From: Bacteroidales bacterium
Lineage (GTDB): Bacteria; Bacteroidota; Bacteroidia; Bacteroidales; P3
Assembly: GCA_016292015.1 (NCBI GenBank)
Contig: JAEEZY010000027.1
Coordinates: 162,728-226,727 of the forward strand
DNA: 64,000 nucleotides
Direction: 5' to 3'
Under the pieces are notes generated by a model. The model had not been told where the DNA came from. It did no database searches and saw only the letters and a list, made by a program, of their open reading frames with translations. Shown here piece by piece: positions 1-10,111 of this stretch. Made by a program: the position numbers and the translations under genes. Every line of letters starts with the position of its first letter. Position 1 is the first letter of the stretch.

Positions 1-839
1 TCGACCGCGCCGTTTCCCTATGGGTTGATTCTTCCAATCTCAGCCGCCTCAATCGTGGCGACGACAGCCTACTCTTCCCCGTCACTGCCGAAATACTTGA
101 GAAATCTCTTCTTGTAAACCGTCTCACCGACGGTGCTTTCGATTGCCGTGTCGGCTCGCTGGTCAATGCATGGGGTTTTGGTGCCAAGAATGGCTGCTAC
201 CCCGATTCGGCCACTATCGACAGTCTATTGCTTGTATGCCGTTCGGCTGTGGGCATACGCACTGATGCTTCTGGTTCAAAGTTTTTTTTGCGTGACGACC
301 CCCGCACCGAAATAGACTTCAATGCCATCGCTCAAGGCTATTCCGTTGATTTGGTGGCTCGTTATCTCGACTCCCTCGGTATATCCAACTATCTCATTGA
401 CATCGGCGGCGAGGTCATTGCCCGTGGCCAAAAGAGAGATGGACACCCGTGGGTTGTCGGCATCGAGAAACCAGCCGACAACCGCCATAGCGCACCTGTG
501 GTAATGCAGGCTGTCGAACTTAGCGATGCTGCGCTTGTCACCTCCGGCAACTACCGTAAATACTATGAGAAGGACGGTGTTCGCTATTCTCATACCATCG
601 ACCCTGCTACGGGCTACCCGGTCAATCACTCGCTCCTGAGTGTAACGGTCATCGACAGCACCTCATGGCGTGCCGACGCGCTCGCCACCGCTTTCATGGT
701 CATGGGTCTCGACAGCGCGCTGCGCTTCCTCGACACACATCCCGTCACACCATACGTTTATTTCATATACGATGACAACGGTCAGTATGCGACCTATGCT
801 ACGCCGTCATTCAATAAACTCATATCCAACCAGGACTAG
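1..839 (+). CDS. apbE: FAD:protein FMN transferase (ApbE), 5' end missing
   Basis: The open frame runs in from the left edge and ends with TAG at 837-839; about 278 residues are visible, so the N-terminal signal or lipoprotein region is outside the window. ApbE proteins move FMN from FAD onto a Thr/Ser of extracytoplasmic flavoproteins such as NqrC, RnfG and FMN-binding-domain proteins. The frame shows the family hallmarks: DFNAIAQGYSVD (the 'GaiaKGya.D' block), an IDIGGEV block, and the C-terminal ALVTSGNYRKYY followed by HTIDPATGYPV. yicC follows 34 bp later on the same strand. A possible client, an FMN-binding-domain protein, lies at 44547-45098. Family assignment is secure; the client link is inference. 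Confidence 0.93.
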   Translation, partial: DRAVSLWVDSSNLSRLNRGDDSLLFPVTAEILEKSLLVNRLTDGAFDCRVGSLVNAWGFGAKNGCYPDSATIDSLLLVCRSAVGIRTDASGSKFFLRDDPRTEIDFNAIAQGYSVDLVARYLDSLGISNYLIDIGGEVIARGQKRDGHPWVVGIEKPADNRHSAPVVMQAVELSDAALVTSGNYRKYYEKDGVRYSHTIDPATGYPVNHSLLSVTVIDSTSWRADALATAFMVMGLDSALRFLDTHPVTPYVYFIYDDNGQYATYATPSFNKLISNQD

Positions 840-871
840 AATATCGTTTATCAACTCTCAATATTCAATTT
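837..871 (+). repeat. 7-bp array, stop-anchored (apbE-yicC junction)
   Basis: Starting at the apbE TAG, the spacer divides into five consecutive 7-mers: TAGAATA, TCGTTTA, TCAACTC, TCAATAT, TCAATTT. The last three share TCAA. The array ends 2 bp before the yicC ATG at 874. It is the most degenerate of six such junction arrays in the window. Confidence 0.5.
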
Positions 872-873
872 GT

Positions 874-1743
874 ATGAAATCCATGACAGGCTTCGCCAAG
901 CGGCAGTGTGTTGCCGGTGGCATGACAGTTACAGTCGAAATAAAAACCCTCAACAGCAAGCAGCTCGACCTCGGTGTCAAGATTCCGCAGCGATACCGTT
1001 CCCACGACCTCGAGGTGCGTTCCATGCTTTCCCGTCTCAATCGTGGCAAGATAGACTTCGTCCTGAGTGAAATTCTCACCTCGGCCGGAGATGCCCAGCT
1101 TAACCGCGAGCTCCTCAAGGCTCGCTTCTCTGAGCTCTCGGCTGCCACCAAGGATATGGGTGTCGCTGTATCTGACGGAGAGCTCGTCACTTCACTCGTC
1201 CGCCAGCCTGACCTGTGGTTCTCGGGCTCTTTCGACGATATCTCAGACGACGACTGGACTGTCGTGGCCTCTTGCATCAACGACGCCATCGACGATGTCG
1301 AGCAGTTCCGTTCACATGAGGGCGCTGTCCTCGAACAGGATTTCGTCAAGCATGTCGATGCCATAGAGCAGCGGCTCAACCTCATACCTCAGTACGAGAG
1401 TGGGCGTATCGATGCCGCCCGCGACCGCATCAAGCGCTATTTTGCCGACTTCGCTGTCAAGGAGGTTGACCCAGTCCGTTTCGAACAGGAACTTATCTAC
1501 TATCTCGAGAAACTCGACATCACCGAGGAGAAGGTGCGCCTCCAGAAACACATCAATTTCTTCCGCGACACTATGCGCGACGAGGAGATATGCGGCAAGA
1601 AGCTCGCCTTCGTGGCTCAGGAGATGGGGCGCGAGATCAACACCACCGGCTCCAAGGCCAATCATGTGGAGATTCAGCGTCTGGTGGTCGAGATGAAGGA
1701 CGAACTTGAGAAAATCAAGGAGCAGTTAGGCAACATCCTCTGA
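874..1743 (+). CDS. YicC-family endoribonuclease
   Basis: A 289-residue protein of the YicC/YloC family, an endoribonuclease family linked in other bacteria to small-RNA turnover and stationary-phase survival. The start at 874 gives MKSMTGFAK, matching the invariant MxxSMTGF opening of the family; the frame stays open upstream into apbE, but that extension has no family similarity. The YicC_N region covers about the first 160 residues. The C-terminal DUF1732 region carries the conserved FVAQEMGREINTTGSKA block near residues 250-270. It follows apbE by 34 bp and is probably cotranscribed. Many Bacteroidales have gmk next to yicC; here the next gene is convergent instead. Confidence 0.93.
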   Translation: MKSMTGFAKRQCVAGGMTVTVEIKTLNSKQLDLGVKIPQRYRSHDLEVRSMLSRLNRGKIDFVLSEILTSAGDAQLNRELLKARFSELSAATKDMGVAVSDGELVTSLVRQPDLWFSGSFDDISDDDWTVVASCINDAIDDVEQFRSHEGAVLEQDFVKHVDAIEQRLNLIPQYESGRIDAARDRIKRYFADFAVKEVDPVRFEQELIYYLEKLDITEEKVRLQKHINFFRDTMRDEEICGKKLAFVAQEMGREINTTGSKANHVEIQRLVVEMKDELEKIKEQLGNIL

Positions 1744-1753
1744 CCGCCCCGCA

Positions 1754-3289
1754 CTATTCCGCATCCCTTACCAGCCTTACAGCGGCTCCTATCCTACGGG
1801 CTTCCGCGGCGTCGCTTTGCATCACTCCTGTTACGAAAAACAGTGTGTAGGCGTTGCTTTCGTCCATACGGCTGCTGCTCCAGTATATGCCGCGGGCGTT
1901 GACGTGCGTCATCGTGGTTCCGTTTCTCCTTCCTGCAGTTGTCAGAAACACCGCGCCTGCTTCCTCCATCGCCGCCCACTGTTCTGCATCGTACAGGTTG
2001 GTCTGGTATCCGTTGCCGAAGCCGGCTGTGTAGTCGCAGCCTGCTGGCAGTTCAAACGCGTCTGGCAGCAGCAGTAGCCCGTTATAGTCTGTCTCGCCGA
2101 CTGTGATGGTGACCTCCGCCGTCTTGCCGGTGCGGCTTGCGTTGCTTTCGTCGGTCAGGTACTGCCATTCTTCGCTTGTCAGGGTCCGCCACTGCATCGG
2201 CATGTTCCCTCCGTTGCTTATCGCGTTATACACGCCCCAGTCGGCCTTCGCCGCCGCTCCCGTCAGGCTCATCTGTGCCGAGCCGCAGGGTGCATAGTTT
2301 GTGTTTGTTTCGCTCACGCTGTAGGGTTCGTATGCCGGTGCGCCGCTGTTCCAGCCGCTCGTTCCCCAGCCGAAGAGGTCTATGTAGCCGCCGTAGTCTT
2401 CGCCTATCTGTGCATTTCCCTCGCCTATATATTCATACTGTGTCGCTGCGAAACGCCATGTCCCTGTCGCTGCGGTCCCGTCGGCAGTCTGATGATTTCC
2501 TGTGGTGCTGTACTGCAGGTTGCCTTGCGAGAAACTGACCTGCCGCCCTTCGCCCACGGAGAAGCGCCCCGACAGCGTTACCGTCGGGTAGTCGTATGCT
2601 ATGGGAAGGGCGAGCACTATCTCGCAGTCGCCTGTCACCGACTCTTCTCTCGGCGTACTGGCTACCACGTTTCCTTGGTATGTGGCATATCCCGTGAAGC
2701 GCATGGCGTCGCCTGTCATAAAGCTCCCGCTGTTCTCCCCTTTAGCCGCGCTGAAGTTGCCAGTCAGGTTTATCCCGTTCCTGCCGCATCCTTTCGTAAT
2801 GGCGAATTTCACGGTGCTGCTGTGTCCGTCCGCCTCCACCAGCATCCAATATATCCCGCTGCGTTCGGCTCTGGCCTCTATGGTGTTTGTGCCCATCCTC
2901 AAACTCATCTCCTTTTCTGCTCTCAGCACCCCGTCGCTGCCGTATAGTCGTATCTTTGCCGTGGTGTTGCGGATGACGCTTATGTCGCACCGCACGGCCT
3001 CCTCTGCGGGATTCGGATAGGCCTTGCCTATGACCGCATCTCCACTGCCTGCTAGGGCGATTCTATCTACTTCCGATGTCGTCAGATGCAGCACGGTGTC
3101 GGGGCTGACCAGCATCATGCTCCACCCTTGCGTTATGTCCGTCACCTCTATGCTGTCGAGTTTGTATGTGTCGCCATTGTTGTCCGTTCCGCGGAACTGC
3201 ACCGTATAGCCCTGCGCCAAAGCCTCCACAGCCACAAGGCACACAGATAAAACAAAAATACAGAATCTTCTCATTGCTTCAACCTTCAC
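1754..3289 (-). CDS. Secreted protein: internal T9SS-type sorting fold plus FISUMP-like domain
   Basis: A 511-residue exported protein. The signal peptide is clearest if translation starts at the second Met (MRRFCIFVLS, 3274); the first Met is 2 bp after the stop of the upstream transporter gene, so both starts are possible. After a region with a GTDNNGDTYKLDSIEVTD block comes a beta-sandwich resembling a Por sorting domain (AYPNPAEEAV... to ...STVKFAI, residues about 88-165). It is internal rather than C-terminal. Residues about 240-511 resemble the Fibrobacter 'major paralogous domain' (FISUMP): GNLQY, WGTSGWNSG, WRTLTSEEW, an IYWSSSRMDESNAYTL block and a final GAAVRLVRDAE. Function is unknown, probably surface-exposed. 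It is convergent with yicC. Confidence 0.7.
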   Translation of the reverse strand: MKVEAMRRFCIFVLSVCLVAVEALAQGYTVQFRGTDNNGDTYKLDSIEVTDITQGWSMMLVSPDTVLHLTTSEVDRIALAGSGDAVIGKAYPNPAEEAVRCDISVIRNTTAKIRLYGSDGVLRAEKEMSLRMGTNTIEARAERSGIYWMLVEADGHSSTVKFAITKGCGRNGINLTGNFSAAKGENSGSFMTGDAMRFTGYATYQGNVVASTPREESVTGDCEIVLALPIAYDYPTVTLSGRFSVGEGRQVSFSQGNLQYSTTGNHQTADGTAATGTWRFAATQYEYIGEGNAQIGEDYGGYIDLFGWGTSGWNSGAPAYEPYSVSETNTNYAPCGSAQMSLTGAAAKADWGVYNAISNGGNMPMQWRTLTSEEWQYLTDESNASRTGKTAEVTITVGETDYNGLLLLPDAFELPAGCDYTAGFGNGYQTNLYDAEQWAAMEEAGAVFLTTAGRRNGTTMTHVNARGIYWSSSRMDESNAYTLFFVTGVMQSDAAEARRIGAAVRLVRDAE

Positions 3290-3291
3290 GC

Positions 3292-4998
3292 TTAATCATC
3301 CATGCGCTTCGTGCCGGCTATGGCTTCGGACACATTGATGACGTAGTCGGCTAGTTTCTCGTAAAGGGCGTAGAGGCCGCTGTATGCATTGCCGATGGAG
3401 TAGTCGTAGGTGCCTTGTTTGAGTGCGTTGAGGTGTTGTGCGCGTAGTTCGTCGCGGTAAACGTTTATCTCATGTTCGGCTTCGTAGGCTGCGTCAAGGT
3501 CAACATGGTCGTAGTCGTGCAGGTTGGCGTCCATCACGTCGAGGGCCTTCTGCACCAGCTCTGTCATGTGGTCGAGGTTGGCGTTGAGTTGCTCGTCAAA
3601 GTGTACGGCATCCTCTCGCTTGTTCTTGCGGGTGATGCCAATCTGATAGACGGCGTCGCCTATCGACTCCAGATTGTCTATGATGCGCAGCATCGAGCTT
3701 ATGCGCTCCGACGAGTGCTGGCTCACGTCGCCTGAGCCGACACGTGTGAGGAACCTCGAGATTTCCATCTCCATGCGGTCGGTGATGCCTTCGTATTTGG
3801 AGATACGTGCCAGCACGGCGTCGAACTCCTCCTCGTTCTTGGCGGTCCGCAGGCCTGGTAGGAAGGTGTACATCCGCAGTACGCGTTTAGAGAACTCGAG
3901 TATCTCCGACTTGGCGCTCTGCAGGTTGAGCTCGGCGGTGGAGAGCAGCTTGGGTTCCAGATAGGTAAGGCGGAACTCTTCTTCGCCCTCGCCCTTCTTG
4001 TCGGGTACCATAAGGGTTACGAGTTTTACGATTTGAGGTATGAAGAAGGCGAGGACGACTGTGGTGACGACGTTGAAGAGTGTGTGGAACACCGTGATGG
4101 CCAGCGGCAGCAGCGGTATGTTTGGCAGCAGCGAGTCAAGCTGGCGTGATATGAACATCACGGCGTTACAGATGGGGTAGAAGGGGATGATGAATAGCAG
4201 GGCGCCTGCTACGTTGAACACCAGGTGCGCTCGTGCAGTCCGCTTTCCGGTGGTGCCAGTAGTCATTGCCACCACCTGTGCCGTGAGCGTGGTGCCGAGG
4301 TTCTGTCCGATGACCAGTGCAATCGACGTTGGAAAGTTTATCCACCCTTGGCTGGCCATAAGCAGTATCACCGCCGTCATTGCCGACGAAGTCTGCAATA
4401 TAATACACAGTATCGCACCCACCACGATGAACAGAAGTATCGACCAATAGCCCCAGTGTCCCCACGAGGCAATCTTTTCGGCCACGCCCTCGTCAAGCGG
4501 CGGCACCGAGTCTCCCATCAGTCCCAATCCAAGAATCAGCAACGCAAGGCCTATGATGGTCTGGCCGAGATATTGCATCTTGTTCTTCTTGCTGAAGATG
4601 AAGAAAAGGCTTATGGCGGCGATAATCATGGGCATCAGCGGCACTTTGTCTTCGCCACCTCCGCCTCCGAGGCCGAAGATGGTGATAATCCACGCTGTGA
4701 CGGTGGTGCCGATGTTGGCTCCCATCACCACAGCTATGGCTCCCGAAAGGGTCAGGAGTCCTGCTCCGGCGAATCCGACGGTCATGACGGTTGTGGCAGT
4801 GGAGGACTGGATGATGGCCGTAACGCCTGTGCCGGCGAGGATACCGCTGATAGGCTTGCCGGTTATCTTTGTGAGTATGTGGCGCAGTTTTGAACCGGCA
4901 AATTTCTGTAGTCCCTCACTCATCAGCTTCATGGCAAAGAGAAAGATGGTGAGCGCGCCGGCAAGTTTCAGGAGAGTAATTGCAATGTCTCCAAACAT
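3292..4998 (-). CDS. Na+/phosphate cotransporter family protein with PhoU-like tail
   Basis: A 568-residue inner-membrane protein of the PF02690 Na/Pi-cotransporter family (NptA/YjbB type). Two inverted membrane repeats are visible: the first has IIQSSTATTVM at residues 63-73 and GANIGTTVTAW; the second has LQTSSAMTAV and GQNLGTTLTAQ. These QSS motifs form the ion and phosphate path in the family. From about residue 355 the sequence turns helical and charged and ends in a PhoU-like domain (IDNLESIGDAVYQI), typical of the long bacterial form. It transports phosphate or couples its export to Na+. The FISUMP protein gene follows after 2 bp, so both may share a transcript. Confidence 0.92.
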   Translation of the reverse strand: MFGDIAITLLKLAGALTIFLFAMKLMSEGLQKFAGSKLRHILTKITGKPISGILAGTGVTAIIQSSTATTVMTVGFAGAGLLTLSGAIAVVMGANIGTTVTAWIITIFGLGGGGGEDKVPLMPMIIAAISLFFIFSKKNKMQYLGQTIIGLALLILGLGLMGDSVPPLDEGVAEKIASWGHWGYWSILLFIVVGAILCIILQTSSAMTAVILLMASQGWINFPTSIALVIGQNLGTTLTAQVVAMTTGTTGKRTARAHLVFNVAGALLFIIPFYPICNAVMFISRQLDSLLPNIPLLPLAITVFHTLFNVVTTVVLAFFIPQIVKLVTLMVPDKKGEGEEEFRLTYLEPKLLSTAELNLQSAKSEILEFSKRVLRMYTFLPGLRTAKNEEEFDAVLARISKYEGITDRMEMEISRFLTRVGSGDVSQHSSERISSMLRIIDNLESIGDAVYQIGITRKNKREDAVHFDEQLNANLDHMTELVQKALDVMDANLHDYDHVDLDAAYEAEHEINVYRDELRAQHLNALKQGTYDYSIGNAYSGLYALYEKLADYVINVSEAIAGTKRMDD

Positions 4999-5053
4999 AA
5001 ATGGTTGTTATTTAGTATTATGTAAAGATATGTTGAATATCTGTTGGGCATTG

Positions 5054-5061
5054 CAAATGTA
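5054..5061 (-). promoter_or_regulatory. Candidate -7 element for the Na/Pi transporter
   Basis: The minus strand reads TACATTTG, a full match to the Bacteroidota -7 consensus TAnnTTTG, 56 bp before the start codon. No TTTG is present at the -33 position, only a T-rich stretch. Confidence 0.4.
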
Positions 5062-5116
5062 ATGTAAAATGTTGATTTGATTAAAAAAGATTTAAGAACT
5101 TATCAACCAAATAACA

Positions 5117-5145
5117 AAGGGTGGCCGACGACGTCGGCCACCCTT
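5117..5145 (-). terminator. Rho-independent terminator of the S46 peptidase gene
   Basis: A perfect 13-bp stem (AAGGGTGGCCGAC with its complement) and a 3-nt loop. On the minus strand the stem is followed by TTTGTTATTTGG. It lies 24 bp after the peptidase stop codon. Confidence 0.9.
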
Positions 5146-5168
5146 CAATTCGTCACTCGCTCTATCGC

Positions 5169-7340
5169 TTATTTCACGATGTCTATCTCGTCTATCAGGT
5201 TCTTGGCGCCGGCGTATTTGTCGATGACCCAGAGCATGTAGCGAGAGTCGAGGCAGATGCAGCGCTGGAGGTTCTCTTCGAAGTCTATGTCGCCGCTCAT
5301 AGCCTCGCTATTGCCGTCGAAGGCAAGTCCGATGAGGTTGCCGTGGGCGTCGATGACGGGCGAGCCCGAGTTGCCACCGGTGATATCGTTGGTAGTGAGG
5401 AAGCAGGTGGGCAGCTGGTTCTTGCCGTTGGCATACTGGCCGAAGTCCTGCGCATAGTAGAGCTCTTTCAGTCGGGCCGGCACTTCGAATTCACCACCCT
5501 TGGGGCCTTCTTTCTGTATCACGCCGTCAAGGGTCGTGTAGTGGCTGTAGGTTACTGCGTCCTTGGGGCTGTAGGCCTTCACGTTGCCGTAGGTGAATCG
5601 TATCGTTGAGTTGGCATCGGGGCAAAGCAGCTTCTTGCCGTTGTTTATCTGCAGCAGGCCATCGACAAAGTCGCGCGTGCCGCGAGTCAAGCCTTCCGCC
5701 GACTCTTTCGGTATCTGGGCGTATATCTCACGGTATCTCGAGTAAGTCTCCATAGCTGCTACGAAGATGGGGTCTTTGTCCAAAGCCTTGCGGCTCGGCT
5801 TGTCAAGGAATTTGTTGAAGGCTTCCTGGTTGGCGAAGATGCTCTTCTTGAAAAGCTCTTCGGTATATTTTCCGAAATCGCCTTTGTATTTTTTGTCGGC
5901 CTGCTTGATGAAGCTGGGGCAGTAGCGCTGCTCCATGTTGGTGTACACGTATTTTGTCATGGCGGCGAATACCTTCATCTCGGTCACCTGGTTGTAGTCC
6001 TTGTAGAACTCGGCGGCTGCCTGGCGCACCTGGTTCAGAGCCTCGTCGCGCTGGTAGCGGTCTTCCATGTCGAGTATCTGCTGAAGTCCGTAGCCGGTTT
6101 CGACAGCCTCCCAAAGAATTTCAGGGCCGCTGAGCAACCCCTCTTCGAGGTACATCATGGCGGCTCTGTAGGGACGGCGGTCCTTGTAGCCGTCGCTGAT
6201 CAGCTGCAATGCCTGCTGGTACTTGGGCAGTTGCCCCTGTGCCCATTTCGAGTACTCCTGTTCGGTCTGACGTTTCACCTTCATGGTGTTCAGCTGCTTC
6301 AATGCTTTGTTCTGCTCGTTGCTGTATTTCCAGTAGTTCGAGCATGAGGCGTATTTCGAGGCATACTGTATGCGAGTTTTTTGGCTGGCTGCCATTTCCT
6401 CGCGCAGAATGTTGATTTTCACCGTGCGGATTTCATAGCGCAGCTTGTTGGTTACGTCCATAGTCTCTTCCAGGCCGTAGGAGGTAAGGAAGCGGTTGGT
6501 GGTGCCGGGAAATCCCATAACCATGGCATAGTCGCCTTCGCTGAGATCTCTGATGCTCACGGGCAGGTGGTGCTTCGGCTTCAGGGGCACGTTGTTCTTG
6601 CTGTAGGGGGCAGGGGTGCCGTCGGGGGCTGTATAGATGCGGAACAGCGAGAAGTCGCAGGTGTGACGCGGCCATGACCAGTTGTCGGTGTCGCCGCCGA
6701 ACTTGCCCATCGACGAGGGGGGAGCTCCAACCAGGCGCACATCTTTGTAAATCTTGTGGACGAACAGGAAATACTGGTTGCCGTTGAACATGGCTTTCAC
6801 CGTAGCCTCACAGCCGGGGTTTTCGCCCTTCGCTTTCTCGGCAAGTTCTTTCGAGAGTCGTGCCACCGTCTTGGCGCGGTCTCCTTCGCTCATGTCGTCT
6901 GACAATGCGGTGAGGATGCTGTTGGTCACATCTTCCATGCGCACAAGAATCGAGGCGGTCAGCCCTGGGTTGGGCAGCTCCTCTTCTTTCGTGTAGGCCC
7001 AGAAGCCGTCGCGCAGATAGTCGTGCTGCACGGTCGAGTGTTCCTGCAGCTTGCCATACCCGCAGTGGTGGTTGGTCGAAATCAGTCCCTGGTCGGAGAT
7101 GATTTCTCCTGTGCAGAAGTGCCAGAAGGGGCTACCGTCGTTGCCGAGACCCACGATGGCGTCTTTCAGGCAACTCTTGTTGACGCTGTACACATCTTCG
7201 GGTGAGAGTTTGAAACCGGCTTTCTGCATGTCGGCATAGCTCTTTCCGACAAGCGAGAGCAGCCACATGCCTTCGTCGGCATACATTTTAGGCATTGCGC
7301 ATACCAACGCCAATAGTGCTGTAATTACAAGTTTTTTCAT
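5169..7340 (-). CDS. S46 family dipeptidyl-peptidase, DPP7-like
   Basis: A 723-residue periplasmic or cell-surface serine exopeptidase with a signal peptide (MKKLVITALLALVCAMPKMYA). S46 enzymes release dipeptides from the N-terminus of oligopeptides and feed amino-acid fermentation. The catalytic triad can be placed: STNHHCGYG (His91/92), HTCDFS (Asp229) and GGNSGSPV (Ser658). Eighteen residues after the Ser is a Gly in AFDGN (Gly676). In Porphyromonas, Gly at this site marks DPP7 (hydrophobic P1 residue), whereas Arg marks DPP11 (Asp/Glu at P1). A DPP7-like specificity is therefore inferred. Length and the full chain match the family. No T9SS sorting domain is present. Confidence 0.94.
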   Translation of the reverse strand: MKKLVITALLALVCAMPKMYADEGMWLLSLVGKSYADMQKAGFKLSPEDVYSVNKSCLKDAIVGLGNDGSPFWHFCTGEIISDQGLISTNHHCGYGKLQEHSTVQHDYLRDGFWAYTKEEELPNPGLTASILVRMEDVTNSILTALSDDMSEGDRAKTVARLSKELAEKAKGENPGCEATVKAMFNGNQYFLFVHKIYKDVRLVGAPPSSMGKFGGDTDNWSWPRHTCDFSLFRIYTAPDGTPAPYSKNNVPLKPKHHLPVSIRDLSEGDYAMVMGFPGTTNRFLTSYGLEETMDVTNKLRYEIRTVKINILREEMAASQKTRIQYASKYASCSNYWKYSNEQNKALKQLNTMKVKRQTEQEYSKWAQGQLPKYQQALQLISDGYKDRRPYRAAMMYLEEGLLSGPEILWEAVETGYGLQQILDMEDRYQRDEALNQVRQAAAEFYKDYNQVTEMKVFAAMTKYVYTNMEQRYCPSFIKQADKKYKGDFGKYTEELFKKSIFANQEAFNKFLDKPSRKALDKDPIFVAAMETYSRYREIYAQIPKESAEGLTRGTRDFVDGLLQINNGKKLLCPDANSTIRFTYGNVKAYSPKDAVTYSHYTTLDGVIQKEGPKGGEFEVPARLKELYYAQDFGQYANGKNQLPTCFLTTNDITGGNSGSPVIDAHGNLIGLAFDGNSEAMSGDIDFEENLQRCICLDSRYMLWVIDKYAGAKNLIDEIDIVK

Positions 7341-7391
7341 AGGTGTTGTTATTTTTAGTTTTTCCTTTTTTGTTATATGGATTTGTCATTG

Positions 7392-8723
7392 TCACGATTT
7401 CTTACCAAACCACGAGAAGATGTCTTTATATGTTATCTTCTTCCCGTATAGGAGTATGCCTCGCTTGTATATCCGTCCAGCCACCCATGTGTTGAGCGGA
7501 ACGAACAACAGGAGGATTCCTACAGACACCGCTGCCTCCCAGATGGGGACACCAAACGGTATCCTTATCATCATAGCCACAGGCGAGGTGAACGGTATCA
7601 CCGAAAGCCAGGTGGCGAGCGACCCAGACGGCTCGTTGATTATCGCCGGCATCATTATCATCACCAACATCAGAGGTATCGTTATCGGCAGCGAGAACTG
7701 CTGTGCGTTCGTATCTACATCCACCAACGCTCCAACTCCGGCAAAGAGGGTTGCATAGAAGAAATATCCAAGCACGAAGTAGATCAGGAACATCGTGATG
7801 ATCAAGGGAAAGTCAATGGCAGTAAGACCCTGCACCAATTCGGTCACCACCGGAGCGTCATTCAACGCCTGCATCTGCTCTACCGCATCGGTACCTTTGG
7901 TCGCCACCTCGGTCATATTCTGTCTTGCCTTGGCTGCCTCGAAGAGTTCGGGATTGGTCGCTTGAATACCCACAAAACCTACCATCGAGAGCATTATCCA
8001 CATGGTAAACTGGGTCAATCCCACAAATCCGATGCCTATCACCTTGCCCATCATAAGCTGGAAGGGTTTGACGCTCGACACTATCACCTCCACTATGCGC
8101 GATGTCTTCTCTTCCGACACTCCGCTCATTACCTGCGATCCGAAAGTCAGTACCACCATGAATATAACCAAACCCAATACAAGACCTATGACCGACTTCA
8201 CTTCGGTGAAAGCCTCTTTGCCTGTCTCCATGTCTTTGGTGTGGAGTTTTATCCGTGTGGCGTTCACTTGGTCGAACTCCTCCTGCGTGATGCCGTGCAC
8301 GTCCTGCAGTATGATGGTGCGGATATGGCTTTGCAACTGTTCCGACACATCGCTCTGCAAGCTGGCCGAGGGCGACGAACCCTGATAGTAGAGGAAGGCG
8401 TCACCCGGGATGGTGGTCTCCCTCGCCGGGATATACAGCACCGCCGACACCGAGTCCTCCTCGGTCATACGCCGCTGCGCATAGTCGAGACTGCCGGCAT
8501 ACTGATAGACTATCTCTTTCGACGATTTGAAAGCTCCGTCGAAAAGCTTTGTGTCGTCAACCACAAGAACTGTGGTCTTCTCTTGTGGACGCACCGCAAG
8601 GTATATCGGGATGGCATACAGTCCGGCAAACAGCAGCGGAACTACTATGGTGAGTATCCAGAACGATTTTTTCTTGACTCGCGAGAGGTATTCGCGACTT
8701 ATGATTAAGAGTATTTTCTTCAT
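7392..8723 (-). CDS. ABC-2 type exporter permease (NatB-like)
   Basis: A 443-residue membrane subunit of an ABC exporter. I chose the start at 8723 (MKKILLIISREYLSRVKKKSFW), 1 bp after the ATPase stop; the longer frame to 8747 overlaps the ATPase gene. The layout is that of the NatB/YhaP family: one N-terminal membrane helix (residues about 20-42), a large extracytoplasmic domain (about 45-170), then five or six helices to the C-terminus. The conserved SGVSEEKTSRIVEVIVSSVKP block is present. With the ATPase it forms a two-gene exporter of unknown substrate; Na+ export by NatAB is known in Bacillus but cannot be assumed here. Confidence 0.9.
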   Translation of the reverse strand: MKKILLIISREYLSRVKKKSFWILTIVVPLLFAGLYAIPIYLAVRPQEKTTVLVVDDTKLFDGAFKSSKEIVYQYAGSLDYAQRRMTEEDSVSAVLYIPARETTIPGDAFLYYQGSSPSASLQSDVSEQLQSHIRTIILQDVHGITQEEFDQVNATRIKLHTKDMETGKEAFTEVKSVIGLVLGLVIFMVVLTFGSQVMSGVSEEKTSRIVEVIVSSVKPFQLMMGKVIGIGFVGLTQFTMWIMLSMVGFVGIQATNPELFEAAKARQNMTEVATKGTDAVEQMQALNDAPVVTELVQGLTAIDFPLIITMFLIYFVLGYFFYATLFAGVGALVDVDTNAQQFSLPITIPLMLVMIMMPAIINEPSGSLATWLSVIPFTSPVAMMIRIPFGVPIWEAAVSVGILLLFVPLNTWVAGRIYKRGILLYGKKITYKDIFSWFGKKS

Positions 8724-8724
8724 A

Positions 8725-9630
<906 letters not shown>

Positions 9631-9636
9631 CTCGCC

Positions 9637-10098
9637 TTATTTCACCAAGTTCTGTAAATCCTCTTCCGTTGCGTTGTTCATTAGCTTGCCCTCTTTCCAT
9701 ATCGCCTTCGGGTAGGCAGTCTTCAGGTCTTCAACGGCCTTGTCTATCGAGCTGCCGCCCGAGGTCGCGAACGGGATTATTGTCTTGCCGCTATGGTCGA
9801 ACGACTCCATGAAGGTGTTGATGATTCTCGGGCAGGTGTACCACCATATCGGGAACCCAACGCAGATTACGTCATAGTCTTCCGGATTCAACTCTCCTTT
9901 TACTATTGCTGGACGTGAACTCTTGTCGGTCATCTCCAGCGTCGAGCGCGAAGTCTTGTCTCTCCAGTCAAGGTCGGCTTCCGTGTAGCGTTCAGCTGGC
10001 ACAATCTCCATTATATCGGCATCTATGGCTTTGGCCAACCTCTCTGCCACCTTTTTGGTTACCCCCGATGCCGAAAAATAAGTTACTAATGTTTTCAT
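9637..10098 (-). CDS. Flavodoxin (Flavodoxin_4 type), probably meant to be a lipoprotein
   Basis: A 153-residue flavodoxin fold with the phosphate loop TYFSASGVTKK at residues 6-16 and the FPIWWYTCPRIINTFMES block typical of Bacteroidales 'NADPH-dependent oxidoreductase' flavodoxins. It binds FMN and carries low-potential electrons. In-frame reading upstream of this Met gives a spacer that would continue a lipoprotein signal peptide at 10201, except that a run of nine A (10126-10134 on the minus strand) puts the two one base out of frame. If the run is really eight, or slips, the product is a 188-residue lipoprotein. As it stands the protein starting at 10098 is cytoplasmic. Confidence 0.88.
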   Translation of the reverse strand: MKTLVTYFSASGVTKKVAERLAKAIDADIMEIVPAERYTEADLDWRDKTSRSTLEMTDKSSRPAIVKGELNPEDYDVICVGFPIWWYTCPRIINTFMESFDHSGKTIIPFATSGGSSIDKAVEDLKTAYPKAIWKEGKLMNNATEEDLQNLVK

Positions 10099-10111
10099 CT
10101 CTTTTGTTTGA

